Notes: a model not told the origin generated them from the letters alone. Shown: positions 1-9,235, counted from the stretch's first letter. The stretch: DNA of 64,000 nt from Gammaproteobacteria bacterium (GCA_031291175.1 JARLJO010000026.1:33590-97589); one strand, 5' to 3'. Translations and numbers: made by a program.

Positions 1-1747
1 CCACCGTCGCAGGCCAATTGTCTTGATGAATTCCCATCGGCGCAAAAATAGGCGTGAGCATTCGGCCTAAATAAGAAAGCAGTGAACTCGCATCGCCATC
101 ACCCGGGTTCAGTGTGCCGTCAATATTTAAGGTACTTAACACACCGATTAAAACGCAAATGGGCACAATTAATTTGCCCGCTCTAAATACAAATCCTTTC
201 AATCGTTGCCAGGCGTGTAAATACAATGTTTTCACATGAGGCAAATGATAGGGCGGCAATTCCATCACCAATGGTGACGGCTCACCTTGCAAGACGGTTT
301 TACGCAACAACAAACCCGTTAGCATCGCCATTACAATACCAATAAGATACAAAGCAAAGACGACATTTTGACCGCCAACCGGGAAAAACGCCGCGGTAAA
401 GACGGCATAAATCGCAAGACGCGCACCGCAAGACATAAAAGGACTCATCATCACCGTGAGAATACGATCCCGCTTGTTATCCAAAGTTCGCGTCGCCATG
501 ACAGAGGGTACGTTACAACCAAATCCTACAATCATTGGCACAAATGATTTGCCAGGCAACCCTAGCGCACGCATCAGCCTGTCTATGACAAAAGCCGCTC
601 GCGACATATAGCCGGAATCTTCTAAAAAGGCCAAAAATAAAAACATCGCACCTATCACAGGAATAAATGTCAGTGTGGTATTGATCCCGCGCCCAACACC
701 GTTTGCCAGGATCGCATTCAACCAATTGGGAGCATGCAAAGTCGTTAATAATTGACTTAAGCCTTGCACGAAAATGGTATTACTACCTATATCAAAAAAA
801 TCTTGAAAAGCGCCGCCCACATTGATTGCGAACAAGAACATCACATACATCACACCTAAAAAGAGTGGGATACCAAGCACACGGTTTAATACGATGCTAT
901 CAATGCGCGCCGTCCAGGTTAGGCGTTGCTCTGTGGATTTGACCAAACAAGCGGAAAGAATGTCTTGAATAAAACGATAGCGCGCATCCGCGACTAAAAT
1001 ATCGGCATCTTCCGACAAGGTCTCTTGAATTTGCCGTTGAAAGCGCGTCACCATCGGTTTGACATTGGATAACATCATCTGCTCTGCAAAGACATCACCT
1101 TCTAATAAACGCATGGCCAACCAAGGCGCTCTGACCTGATACACGGGTGGAATCGCTGCGGTCATTTCAATCGCAAGCGCGTGAATTGCATTCAATAAAC
1201 CTGGATGAATAAAAGACGGTGACGATACAGTGGGTGCATTCACCGCTGACAAAGAAACCAAGGCATGCTTTAGCTCTTCTATGCCCTTGCCTTTGTGCGC
1301 TTGAATGGCAATAACAGGGCAGCCCAATTTCGCTTGCAATTTTTCTTTCGAAATTTGCATCTGTCGTTGTGTGGCCACATCCATCATATTCAAGACGACA
1401 ATCATGGGCACTTGCATTTCAATCAACTGCAAAGCGAGATAGAGATTACGCTCCAGATTACTTGCGTCCAGAATATTAACGATGATATCTGGCTGACCAC
1501 TTAAAATGTATTCGCAAGCAATGCGCTCATCAATGGATGCGGTTTCAGAGGCCATGATTAAAGAGTAAGTCCCTGGCAGATCGACGACTTCCACCATGGT
1601 TTGTTGTTCTTGAAAAAAACCGCTCTTGCGCTCTACTGTCACACCTGGCCAATTACCGACGCGTTGATGTGCGCCAGTCAAGGCATTAAATAAGGTTGTC
1701 TTACCGCAATTGGGATTACCGACTAAACCAATGGTGATGGGGGTCAT
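1..1747 (-). CDS. feoB: Ferrous iron transporter FeoB, 3' end cut by window edge
   Basis: Inner-membrane Fe(II) permease with an N-terminal G-protein domain. About 582 residues are visible of a family usually 750-780 long; the C-terminus lies beyond position 1. The reverse strand reads MTPITIGLVGNPNCGKTTLF, so the G1 P-loop GNPNCGKTT is at residues 10-18, followed by the G3 motif DLPG and the FeoB spacer. The membrane core shows FLEDSGYMSRAAF and a GxNVPSVMATR segment, both typical of FeoB Gate domains. The ATG (1747-1745) overlaps the feoA stop as ATGA, so the two genes are translationally coupled. Regulation is expected through the Fur box at 2191-2209. Identity is certain; only the length is unknown. 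Confidence 0.96.
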   Translation of the reverse strand, partial: MTPITIGLVGNPNCGKTTLFNALTGAHQRVGNWPGVTVERKSGFFQEQQTMVEVVDLPGTYSLIMASETASIDERIACEYILSGQPDIIVNILDASNLERNLYLALQLIEMQVPMIVVLNMMDVATQRQMQISKEKLQAKLGCPVIAIQAHKGKGIEELKHALVSLSAVNAPTVSSPSFIHPGLLNAIHALAIEMTAAIPPVYQVRAPWLAMRLLEGDVFAEQMMLSNVKPMVTRFQRQIQETLSEDADILVADARYRFIQDILSACLVKSTEQRLTWTARIDSIVLNRVLGIPLFLGVMYVMFLFAINVGGAFQDFFDIGSNTIFVQGLSQLLTTLHAPNWLNAILANGVGRGINTTLTFIPVIGAMFLFLAFLEDSGYMSRAAFVIDRLMRALGLPGKSFVPMIVGFGCNVPSVMATRTLDNKRDRILTVMMSPFMSCGARLAIYAVFTAAFFPVGGQNVVFALYLIGIVMAMLTGLLLRKTVLQGEPSPLVMELPPYHLPHVKTLYLHAWQRLKGFVFRAGKLIVPICVLIGVLSTLNIDGTLNPGDGDASSLLSYLGRMLTPIFAPMGIHQDNWPATV

Positions 1748-2043
1748 TTTGTCACCCCAACAATTTTTAAGACGCGAGCTTCACCTTTGCGCAAGCTCAG
1801 AGAAAAACCGCGCACCGTGATTTCAATGGGATCGCCCAAAGGGGCTATGCGCGAGACAACGAATTCTGTGCCGGGAATCAAACCCATTGAAATTAAACGT
1901 TGGCGATAGACTTTTTCACCCGTGCACAACCCGACAATGCGCCCAACACTTCCGACCTTCATATCGCTTAAAAAAGCTTCTGGCGCCGCAATCGTCTCGG
2001 TCATTAGGGGCTCTTTTATTGTCGTAATCGTCATATTCACCAT
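1744..2043 (-). CDS. feoA: Ferrous iron transport accessory protein FeoA
   Basis: Small cytoplasmic SH3-like partner of FeoB. The 99-residue product has the FeoA core (residues ~26-97): MKVGSVGRIVGL, then RLISMGLIPGTEF, then DPIEITVRGFSLSLRKGEA. This is slightly longer than the usual 75-85 residues. An internal ATG at 2004 (MTETIAAPEAF) preceded by AAGAG is an alternative start that would give 86 residues. The gene is first in a feoA-feoB operon, with a sigma70-like promoter and Fur box upstream. Confidence 0.94.
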   Translation of the reverse strand: MVNMTITTIKEPLMTETIAAPEAFLSDMKVGSVGRIVGLCTGEKVYRQRLISMGLIPGTEFVVSRIAPLGDPIEITVRGFSLSLRKGEARVLKIVGVTK

Positions 2044-2155
2044 CGTTACACTGAAAAAAAACTCAAAAAAGCGACCCTTCGTTCATATTCTATTGATTTG
2101 AGCCCTTATTTCACCCTAAAAACTCGGGAAATTAACCAAATTAATCCGCTTTCGT

Positions 2156-2185
2156 AGTATCTCTCCTCGCCCTGCAAGCTGTCAA
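2156..2185 (-). promoter_or_regulatory. feoAB promoter
   Basis: Read on the minus strand: -35 TTGACA (2185-2180), 18-bp spacer, -10 GATACT (2161-2156). The -35 is a perfect consensus and lies 6 bp from the Fur box, so bound Fur would block RNA polymerase. Transcription would start about 105 bases before the feoA ATG. Confidence 0.6.
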
Positions 2186-2190
2186 TACAA

Positions 2191-2209
2191 TTGAGAATTA
2201 TTCTCATTA
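2191..2209. promoter_or_regulatory. Fur box
   Basis: The core TGAGAATTATTCTCA (2192-2206) is a perfect 7-1-7 palindrome. It closely matches the Fur operator (GATAATGATAATCATTATC and its 7-1-7 form). It sits directly upstream of the -35 of feoAB, the classic Fur-repressed iron-uptake operon. It could also affect the divergent large gene at 2395. Confidence 0.8.
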
Positions 2210-2230
2210 AGGGGCTCATATCAAAGAATT

Positions 2231-2250
2231 CTTAACAATACATTAAGAAC
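2231..2250 (+). promoter_or_regulatory. Possible weak PmrA-box-like direct repeat
   Basis: CTTAACAAT-AC-ATTAAGAAC has two TTAA cores spaced 11 bp, as in the PmrA box (CTTAATATT-N2-CTTAATATT). Only about 12 of 18 positions match, in AT-rich DNA, so chance is a real possibility. It lies about 145 bp before the ATG of the 1781-residue effector-like gene. A TATAAT at 2310-2315 is a separate candidate -10. Confidence 0.25.
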
Positions 2251-2394
2251 AGCATGATTTTTATACAAATATTCTCTTTGACCAACAAACCACAGCCAAA
2301 TTTTTGTACTATAATAGAAGTAAGAAAAGAAAAAGCGGTTGCTCTACGAGAAAATTATAATAATTCGAGGCATTGCTAACGAGGTGTGACGCTT

Positions 2395-5300
2395 ATGAAA
2401 ACAAGAGCCCAATTAGCCCAAAACGACGCGGTCAATGACAGAATTAGTGTTACCGTACACCGGATAACAAACAGCGCCGCTACCGGAAGTAATCACGCTA
2501 AAAAATGGAAAAAACTCTGGACTGAAGCTCATGCCAATAGCGGGGATGTCGCCTCCGACCAAGAAGTCGCTCAATTTATTAAACTCTCAGTCGCGACAGC
2601 CACCTTAGCCGCCATTTGCCAAAAAACCAATACTGCTGCCAGCAGAGAATGCAAAGAAAAAATCAAAAGCATAGAAGATTCCTACAAAAACCAGGGTTTA
2701 GAAGTCGCCAATGTTGAACTGACTAAACTTATTATTGCCTATGAAAATCGACTCCAAATCAAGGATTTTGAATCTCAGTGGGCAATACAACATAGAAGCG
2801 AAAAAAACGTAGCCAGCATCGAAGACATCTTCAAGACCTACTTTTCTGAAGTCAAAGCCTACCAACCACCAGTAGCACAACAACCCGCAGCAGCTGCGGC
2901 TGCCAGCGCAGTCGAACAAAAAGCCGAGCCAACCACCGTTAAAAAAATGGCTCAGCAGATTAATGCGAGCGCAGCACGCCCTCGATCCGCTGACGTGATT
3001 TCAGCCCGCGGCAGAGAACAACAACAACAAAAACAACAAGAAACCGCCGACAAACTGGAAAAACAAAGAATAGCTAATGAAGCAAGACAAAAAGAAGCCG
3101 AAACTGAACGCAAGCAAGCATGGATCCAACAACGTGAAGAAAAATCAAAGCATCAGCAAGCTGTCACTCAAAGACTTCATCAAGAACATGCCATATACGC
3201 AGCCGGTGTCGTTTTACCGCTTTTCACTCAGAGCTTGCGCCGCCATCAAAACCCGGCTTTATCTGCATTAGAAATTGAAGATCTGGATATCGCTGAAAAG
3301 CTGAAAGCCCCTTTGGTGAAACTTGCCACCGTCATAGAAAATGCAGCTGCACAAAAAGGCTTATCTGAAAGCGCAATCGTCCGCGACTTACCTAGCACGC
3401 TAGAAGACATTTTAACCACACTGACAAATCCTCAGGCCGACCCAGCGCAGGCGCAAAGTAGAGTCAGAGCCATGCTAAGGCAAATAGGCGTCGATCCCCG
3501 CGCGATTAACAACTTTTTAAAAACGGGGGTACCCAAGGTTTTTAGCATACTGAATCTGAGTGCTCAGATCGAAGGCCTTCATCATGTCATTGCAAATCAA
3601 ATGCAACAGAATATGCAATCCGAAAATCAAGCGCAATTTCAAAGTGCGGCAGCCGCATCAAGCGAAGCACAATCCGAACAGCCAAACAGCCCTGCTGGCT
3701 TATCCAGAATAGACCTTGTTGGCGACATTACAGCCCATCAACTAGCCGTACAAGAACAACAAACCTTACTGAATGCCGCCTTAAGAAATCAAGCCGGAGC
3801 GATAGATAATAATGCTATTGGTTCCTTAGAAAGCATTCAGTCTCGCACCTATGACTTACTGACCAACAACATTCTTTTACAGCAAAGCTTAAATGAAATG
3901 GCTGATCTGGATGATGAAGAACAAGCACTGCTGGGGGAACTACTACAAGAATCCTCCACCGCCATTGATGTTACTCTCGCGCACACACAGGCTGCTATCG
4001 AACAAGCCCAAGAAGCGCTTTTTGCTGAACTAAGACAACAGCAAGAGGCTGAAGCACTAGCACTACAACAAGCAAGACGATCTCCTGAATTTGAACTAAA
4101 ACAAGAAGAACTTAAAGAACCCCAGGCATTAGATCAGGACGCACCCGCACCCAATGTACAACGCGCCCGCTCTTCCCGAGTCATGCATATTAGTGAAGAT
4201 TCCACATCGCAACAGCATTTAGATGAAGTTGAGAGAGAATTTGATGCGAGCATTGCAGATCTTGATGACGCATTGGATGGACCTCTTTTAGGTGGCGGTG
4301 CACGCCCTGTCATTTCAGCTGCGCAAGTTGAAGCTGCAATTAAAAATCCCGATGACCTCGCTGTTGATTTTGAGACATTTGTCCAAGACCTCGAAGCAGA
4401 GGCCAGGGCTGGCATTGAATACCCAGGTGCCGCTAAACAACCAAGACGGCACCCAACCCCTACTATGGTAGTAAATGAAGCACCAGATCCAGAGATACCC
4501 TCCGAGGCCGAATTAGTGGACTCCCCACAAGCAAAGGATGCAACTGTGCTCAGATCTGACGAATCCGCCGAGTTTGAGATGAAAATAGAAGGCGACCCAG
4601 AGGCCAAACAACAAGCTGAAGGGCAAGCACAGGCGGAAGCTCAACAACAAAGCGGTGCGCCAGCAGCAGGCCAAGCTCAGCAAGCTGGTTCGGAGACAAA
4701 AGTAGAAGATGTTGTACTAGATGATGAACAAAAACAATTACAAGAAGAAAAAATTGAAAGCTATCAATCGCGCATTAACATCTTAACCTCAGGGCTAGAG
4801 CAGCTTGATACAGAAATATCTGCCCTCGTTACAAATGACGACAACCTTACCGAAGATGAAATCAATATTATGCGCAGTCAACTAGGTGGCCATCAAGGTA
4901 GTTTTAAAACGATTAGCCAACAGTATCAAGCCTTATTTGAGCAAGCGAATAATGACGGAATAGATGTGGATTCGATCTCTTCTGCCTTTACCACTGCTGC
5001 ACTTGGCGTACAGCAAAAACTCACTCAAGCTGAAAATTCATTAGACCAATTATTATCAGCGATTGACGATGTAAAAGTAGCTGCCGCTGCCAAACCAGCT
5101 GAATCGCAAGCTCAGCAACAACGTGAAGCGCAAGCTCAGCAACAACGCGAAGCCCAAGCACAGCAACAACAACGCGAAGCGCAAGCACAACAACAACGCG
5201 AAGCCCAAGCACAGCAACAACGCGAAGCGCAAGCACAACAACAACGCGAAGCCCAAGCACAGCAACAACGCGAAGCCCAAGCACAGCAACAACGCGAAGC

Positions 5301-7740
5301 CCAAGCACAGCAACAACAACGCGAAGCGCAAGCACAACAACAACGCGAAGCCCAAGCACAGCAACAACAACGCGAAGCGCAAGCACAACAACAACGCGAA
5401 GCCCAAGCACAACAACAACGCGAAGCCCAAGCACAGCAACAACGCGAAGCCCAAGCACAGCAACAACAAGGCGGTGCGCCAGCAGCAAATCAACAACAAG
5501 CACAACAACAACGTAATATTGCAAAGTATCAAGAGCTTATTAATGATTTAACTGCTCAATTAAACGAGATTCTTATAGACGCTGAAGACGTTCAATCTGA
5601 TATTGAAATACTTGATGAAAATGCACTTCTTACACCCCAGGAAACTACACTAAAAGAAAACGAATTAGATGCTATTCAGGGGCGGCTCGCTGCTATTAAA
5701 GATGAACTCGGAGAGCTATTAACGGAAGCAAACAATGACGCAGGACTAGAGGAAGAAAGTTTTGACTTTGACGAATATGATGGGTTCTATCTGGAAATAG
5801 AACAAGTCGTCGAAAATGCTCGGAATTTTTTAACCTTGCCTTCTGAAGATGAAGATGAAGAGGAAGAAGAAATAGATGAAGCAGAAGTAATATTAGCCAG
5901 CAGTCCATCACCCTCTCCTGACTTATCAGGCGCAGCTAGAGAAATGGCAGACAGCTTCGCTAAAGCAAAAGCAGCCCTGCTTCTCGCCGAAGCCTCAACA
6001 AATAAATCGCAACTATTAGATGACGCTATAGTTGACTATAGGGCCGCAGCAATGGCCGCACAAGGAATCCAAAATAAAAACAAATTTTTATCTGATTATT
6101 ATCAAGGTTTCGTTGACGTGGCAAATGCGACCATCGCGGCCTTAAATGCTAAGAAAGCAATGGGCACTGACATCTCTCAAGCGACAACAGAAAATACACT
6201 AAGCCTCATTCAAGAAGCAAAAACAACTCTTGCCAAGGCAGTCAGTTACTTCAAGCAATCCGGACAAACCAGCGCGAGGGAAGCTCAGTTTGCTACCGAA
6301 TATCAATACATAAATAATCTGGCAAAACCTATTTTAAACAATGTATTTCAACAAGCAGATGCGGCTAAAGAAGTCAGCCATATCAAAGCGCTCAATACTC
6401 ACCTTGAAAACTCTAAAATTGCTCATTCTAAAATGGGTGGTGACAATGCGCAAACGAGACAAGCACTGCACAACGAGTGGGATTCAAAATTCAAACCACT
6501 GGCAGACCAGGTTACCAAGCGCGTGGCTCACCTCACTGCGCTGGAAGCTCAACTTAAACGCCTGCTGAGTACCAGCCATTCTCCTGACGAGACCAGCAAA
6601 ATTGAGAAAAAATTAAAGCAGGTGCAAGAAGCACGGACTACCTGTGAAGCGACCCAACATAACTTAAACACCATTAATCAAAACATTAATGCAACTCGCA
6701 CACCCGAACAACAAGAAGTGGGAGAACTAAAGCAGGAAATCGAAAGACTGGCGCAACGAGCAAGAGCTCTGCCGACCACCTCGCCCGCTCATGCTGAACT
6801 CGCCACCAAAAAAGCTGAGCTTGTGACAGCAGAAGCAAAACTTGCCACTTCTCAAGCTGCTTTATTAACGGATATACAACGTATTCAAGAAGAGCTCGCC
6901 CTCGCACCTGATGCCGATGTGAAAAAAGGATTACAAACTCAAATTGATCAAAAACAGTGGGCTCTTAACACAAATCAAGTTGAACTTCATGCCGACAGAA
7001 TTGTCTCAATCAAACGCAGCGCCTACGATACACATGAAGCATTTCGCGTAGCCATCGCTGAGGCTCGTCAAAAAATTGGCGGCGAACTCCCCGATACTGC
7101 TCCCGCCGCGATTAATGCAGGAAAATATGCAGACCATCAAAAAGTGGATGTCGCTAAAGAAGCGGTTGTCATGGCAATTGGTAATAAATCAAAACCCAAT
7201 TCGCAAGCCATCTACACGCTAGAACCCGGCAAAAAAGCAGAAGACTTTTCCATCACCTTAGACAAAATAGGAAAAGACATTCCGGAGGATGCACGTCGCA
7301 AAATTGCGGCTAAGTTAGTAGAAGAATACATCAATCAAAATCCGGGTACGCGTATTAACATCACCGGTACCGACAAGCAAATGACTAAATTCATGAAAGA
7401 ATATTGTGATGCGATGCATAACCTAGTCTCGGACAAAAAAGAAAAGAAAAAGTATGAACGCGTCCCTGATATGGATGTGAGCTGGAAAGATAAAATGAGT
7501 AACTGGCATGGCGTTTCAAAAATGGAAGACTTTATTAAAAAGACTTATCCTGACAAGGCAGACAGTTTAATTCAGGGTAAAAATGTTTATGACAATAAGC
7601 GCAGGCTTTTTAGTGAGAAGCTGGAAAATAGAATAGACGCGGATAAGATCGACACCGTGCAAAAGGTGCAAGCAGGTCTTGAAGAGGGGAATAAAAATAT
7701 TGAGGAAATTAAAACTGGGTTTCCGACTCCGGGTCGTTAA
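2395..7740 (+). CDS. Giant Gln-rich coiled-coil protein, candidate Dot/Icm effector
   Basis: Function not recognised. The product is 1781 residues from the ATG at 2395, chosen because GAGG (2381-2384) sits at ribosome-binding distance; an in-frame GTG at 2386 would add three residues. There is no signal peptide or membrane segment. Much of the sequence is heptad-like, charged and Ala/Gln/Glu-rich, predicting long coiled coils (for example residues ~130-270 and ~1380-1560). Residues 905-1025 are a tandem QAQQQREA repeat. An acidic run (EDEDEEEEEIDE) lies near residue 1157. The last ~250 residues look more globular and may be a functional domain. A large soluble eukaryote-like coiled-coil protein in a Dot/Icm genome suggests an effector. 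That is inference; a structural or surface protein is possible. Confidence 0.75.
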   Translation: MKTRAQLAQNDAVNDRISVTVHRITNSAATGSNHAKKWKKLWTEAHANSGDVASDQEVAQFIKLSVATATLAAICQKTNTAASRECKEKIKSIEDSYKNQGLEVANVELTKLIIAYENRLQIKDFESQWAIQHRSEKNVASIEDIFKTYFSEVKAYQPPVAQQPAAAAAASAVEQKAEPTTVKKMAQQINASAARPRSADVISARGREQQQQKQQETADKLEKQRIANEARQKEAETERKQAWIQQREEKSKHQQAVTQRLHQEHAIYAAGVVLPLFTQSLRRHQNPALSALEIEDLDIAEKLKAPLVKLATVIENAAAQKGLSESAIVRDLPSTLEDILTTLTNPQADPAQAQSRVRAMLRQIGVDPRAINNFLKTGVPKVFSILNLSAQIEGLHHVIANQMQQNMQSENQAQFQSAAAASSEAQSEQPNSPAGLSRIDLVGDITAHQLAVQEQQTLLNAALRNQAGAIDNNAIGSLESIQSRTYDLLTNNILLQQSLNEMADLDDEEQALLGELLQESSTAIDVTLAHTQAAIEQAQEALFAELRQQQEAEALALQQARRSPEFELKQEELKEPQALDQDAPAPNVQRARSSRVMHISEDSTSQQHLDEVEREFDASIADLDDALDGPLLGGGARPVISAAQVEAAIKNPDDLAVDFETFVQDLEAEARAGIEYPGAAKQPRRHPTPTMVVNEAPDPEIPSEAELVDSPQAKDATVLRSDESAEFEMKIEGDPEAKQQAEGQAQAEAQQQSGAPAAGQAQQAGSETKVEDVVLDDEQKQLQEEKIESYQSRINILTSGLEQLDTEISALVTNDDNLTEDEINIMRSQLGGHQGSFKTISQQYQALFEQANNDGIDVDSISSAFTTAALGVQQKLTQAENSLDQLLSAIDDVKVAAAAKPAESQAQQQREAQAQQQREAQAQQQQREAQAQQQREAQAQQQREAQAQQQREAQAQQQREAQAQQQREAQAQQQQREAQAQQQREAQAQQQQREAQAQQQREAQAQQQREAQAQQQREAQAQQQQGGAPAANQQQAQQQRNIAKYQELINDLTAQLNEILIDAEDVQSDIEILDENALLTPQETTLKENELDAIQGRLAAIKDELGELLTEANNDAGLEEESFDFDEYDGFYLEIEQVVENARNFLTLPSEDEDEEEEEIDEAEVILASSPSPSPDLSGAAREMADSFAKAKAALLLAEASTNKSQLLDDAIVDYRAAAMAAQGIQNKNKFLSDYYQGFVDVANATIAALNAKKAMGTDISQATTENTLSLIQEAKTTLAKAVSYFKQSGQTSAREAQFATEYQYINNLAKPILNNVFQQADAAKEVSHIKALNTHLENSKIAHSKMGGDNAQTRQALHNEWDSKFKPLADQVTKRVAHLTALEAQLKRLLSTSHSPDETSKIEKKLKQVQEARTTCEATQHNLNTINQNINATRTPEQQEVGELKQEIERLAQRARALPTTSPAHAELATKKAELVTAEAKLATSQAALLTDIQRIQEELALAPDADVKKGLQTQIDQKQWALNTNQVELHADRIVSIKRSAYDTHEAFRVAIAEARQKIGGELPDTAPAAINAGKYADHQKVDVAKEAVVMAIGNKSKPNSQAIYTLEPGKKAEDFSITLDKIGKDIPEDARRKIAAKLVEEYINQNPGTRINITGTDKQMTKFMKEYCDAMHNLVSDKKEKKKYERVPDMDVSWKDKMSNWHGVSKMEDFIKKTYPDKADSLIQGKNVYDNKRRLFSEKLENRIDADKIDTVQKVQAGLEEGNKNIEEIKTGFPTPGR
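5107..5469 (+). repeat. In-frame tandem repeat encoding (QAQQQREA)n
   Basis: Fourteen units of 8 residues (24 bp), three of them lengthened by one Gln codon to 9 (units 3, 9, 11), plus a partial fifteenth unit ending QAQQQQ before GGAPAA. Units alternate between two DNA versions (CGAAGCCCAAGCACAG and CGAAGCGCAAGCACAA), so part of the array grew by duplicating two-unit blocks. The CAA/CAG runs are slippage-prone and length may vary between strains. The array keeps other frames open, producing spurious ORFs. Confidence 0.95.
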
Positions 7741-7867
7741 GAAGTTTGGGTAATATTGAAATTGCAACATTGCTTGTCGCTTCCAATAAATGCTAGATGC
7801 GATGATTATGGCGGGGATTTTTGATTTGTATGGGTCGAGTGAACGCTCAACCCAACCCACATTCTAC

Positions 7868-7939
7868 GTAGCACAGTAGCACGGACTAAGACCCCCACGC
7901 TTTTTGTGGGGGTCGTGTCCGCGAACCCCTGCTAAATCA
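7868..7939 (+). repeat. Dispersed repeat A, copy 1
   Basis: Contains the hairpin GACCCCCAC-GCTTTTT-GTGGGGGTC inside a block ending CCCCTGCTAAATCA. The same block recurs at 24368-24450 (inverted) and 55213-55294. It occupies the 336-bp gap between the giant gene and the alpha/beta hydrolase, where no coding sequence is convincing, and may also terminate transcription. Confidence 0.7.
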
Positions 7940-7940
7940 G

Positions 7941-8047
7941 AACGTTTTTTGCGAAACCCAACATCATTTAGAGCACACTGGCCTTGTACCAGGGTCGCAC
8001 AGCTATACGGTAATGTTGGGCTTCGTACCTCAGCCCAACCTACATTT
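7941..8047. repeat. Dispersed repeat C (CAACCCAAC type)
   Basis: Contains GCGAAACCCAACAT and, in the other direction, AATGTTGGGCTTCG...CAGCCCAACCTACATT. The related GCTCAACCCAACCCACATT is at ~7840-7863. Similar sequences recur at 19555-19660, 24254-24345, 55380-55480 and 61800-61912. It is a short non-coding palindromic family. Confidence 0.6.
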
Positions 8048-8076
8048 TTATCCATTGCTTCATAGAAACTTTCTTC

Positions 8077-8730
8077 TCATTTCTCAATAATCCCGGGCAA
8101 ATTAGCTACTAATAATTCACGTAGCTCCATGAGCTTTCCATGAAAATAATGGCCAGTACCTGGTACACGAATCAGTTGTGGCTTTGGATCACGTGTTTCA
8201 ATCCAAGCGTAGACATCTTGAGGTATCACCACATCATCTTCTTCACCTTGAATAATCAACCAAGGACAAGTCACCGGCGGCAACGTGGGTAAATTAAAAC
8301 GTGGCACGGGCGGTGCGATACTCACCAACTGTGCGACAGGCACTTTTGTTGCACCATGCGCACTCATTGCAGCACCGAAGGAAAAGCCGGATAACCATAT
8401 CGCATCATCAGGGCTCACGGATTTGACCCAGGCGATGACAGCTAACAAATCATCAATTTCGCCTACCCCTTCAGCAAAAGTACCGGTGCTCTTACCTACA
8501 CCACGAAAATTAAAACGCACTGTTTGCAAACCCATATCACTAAAGGCACGCATCAATGTTGAAACCACTTTATTCGTCATCGTCCCACCAAACACAGGAT
8601 GCGGATGGCAAATGATAGCGACTGCCGGAAAAGGAGTAACATTTTGTTTGCGAGGCGTTGCAACAACCTCTAACTCACCAGCAGGGCTTGCTAATAAAAA
8701 ATGGGTTTCGATTTGCGGAAAGTCTTTCAT
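8077..8730 (-). CDS. Alpha/beta hydrolase, COG2945 type
   Basis: Predicted cytoplasmic serine hydrolase of unknown substrate. From the ATG at 8730, preceded by AAGGTGAG at good spacing, it has 217 residues; an upstream in-frame ATG at 8796 has no better support. Family hallmarks are the strand-turn motif HPHPVFGGTMTNKVV, the nucleophile elbow GFSFGA (Ser), a late acid region GEEDDVV (Asp) and GTGHYFHGKL (His), which complete a Ser-Asp-His triad. The gene stands alone between repeat-filled gaps. Confidence 0.85.
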   Translation of the reverse strand: MKDFPQIETHFLLASPAGELEVVATPRKQNVTPFPAVAIICHPHPVFGGTMTNKVVSTLMRAFSDMGLQTVRFNFRGVGKSTGTFAEGVGEIDDLLAVIAWVKSVSPDDAIWLSGFSFGAAMSAHGATKVPVAQLVSIAPPVPRFNLPTLPPVTCPWLIIQGEEDDVVIPQDVYAWIETRDPKPQLIRVPGTGHYFHGKLMELRELLVANLPGIIEK

Positions 8731-8810
8731 CTGCTCACCTTCATAATTGTGTGACTGGAATTCTATTAAGCTTTGTCTCATATCATTTCCCGACATCCGT
8801 CGTACTGCGG

Positions 8811-9235
8811 CTTGTCTGCGATTATTCGGAGCCGTCTCAATCTAAGTCTCAATCGCTGGATCTCGCGGACAAGCCGCGGGACGTAGGCGGAGCCGATGAT
8901 TGGGTTGAGCACTTTTTTGCGAAACTCAACCTTGCTACCAAATAAAAAACCCTTTAGGTTATCACGTATGCCTATCCACCCTACCTACGTCCCGCAGCTT
9001 GTCTGCGATTATTCAGAGCCGTCTCAATCGCTGGATCCCGCGGACAAGCCGCGGGACGTAGGCGGAGCCGATGATTGGGTTGAGCACTTTTTTGCGAAAC
9101 TCAACCTTGCTACCAAGTAAAAAACCCCTTAGGTTATCACGTATGCCTATCCACCCTACCTACGTCCCGGGGCTTGTCCGCGGGATCCAGCGATTGAGAC
9201 GGCTCAGAATAACCGCGAACAAGCCGCGGGACGAC
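8811..9235. repeat. Repeat D array: two direct copies plus an inverted partial copy
   Basis: Copy 1 is 8811-8997 and copy 2 is 8998-9172. They are nearly identical over ~175 bp; copy 1 carries an extra ~12 bp (near CTAAGTCTCAAT). An inverted partial copy follows at 9173-9235. Each unit starts CTTGTCTGCGATTATTC, contains GCGGACAAGCCGCGGGACGT and a C-like GGGTTGAGCACTTTTTTGCG, and ends CCTACCTACGTCCCG. Fragments recur at 61654-61739 and possibly at 63779-63797. This fills the 611-bp gap before uvrA; short ORFs here are repeat-derived. Confidence 0.85.

Noticed and set aside
5107..5469. CRISPR array
   Set aside because: Repeats are directly abutting without unique spacers and are in frame inside a gene. 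No cas genes are seen anywhere in the window.
5021..5551. Long overlapping ORFs in other frames across the Gln repeat (142-167 residues)
   Set aside because: They are produced by the 24-bp repeat, which has no stop in several frames. Their products are pure low-complexity repeats without ribosome-binding sites.
7864..9120. Short ORFs of 63-95 residues in the repeat regions
   Set aside because: They lie within repeats A, C and D, and the same peptides recur in the duplicated repeat D units, so they are repeat-derived.
8658..9120. Insertion sequence near the repeat D array
   Set aside because: There is no transposase-like ORF, and the units lack clear terminal inverted repeats with target duplications.
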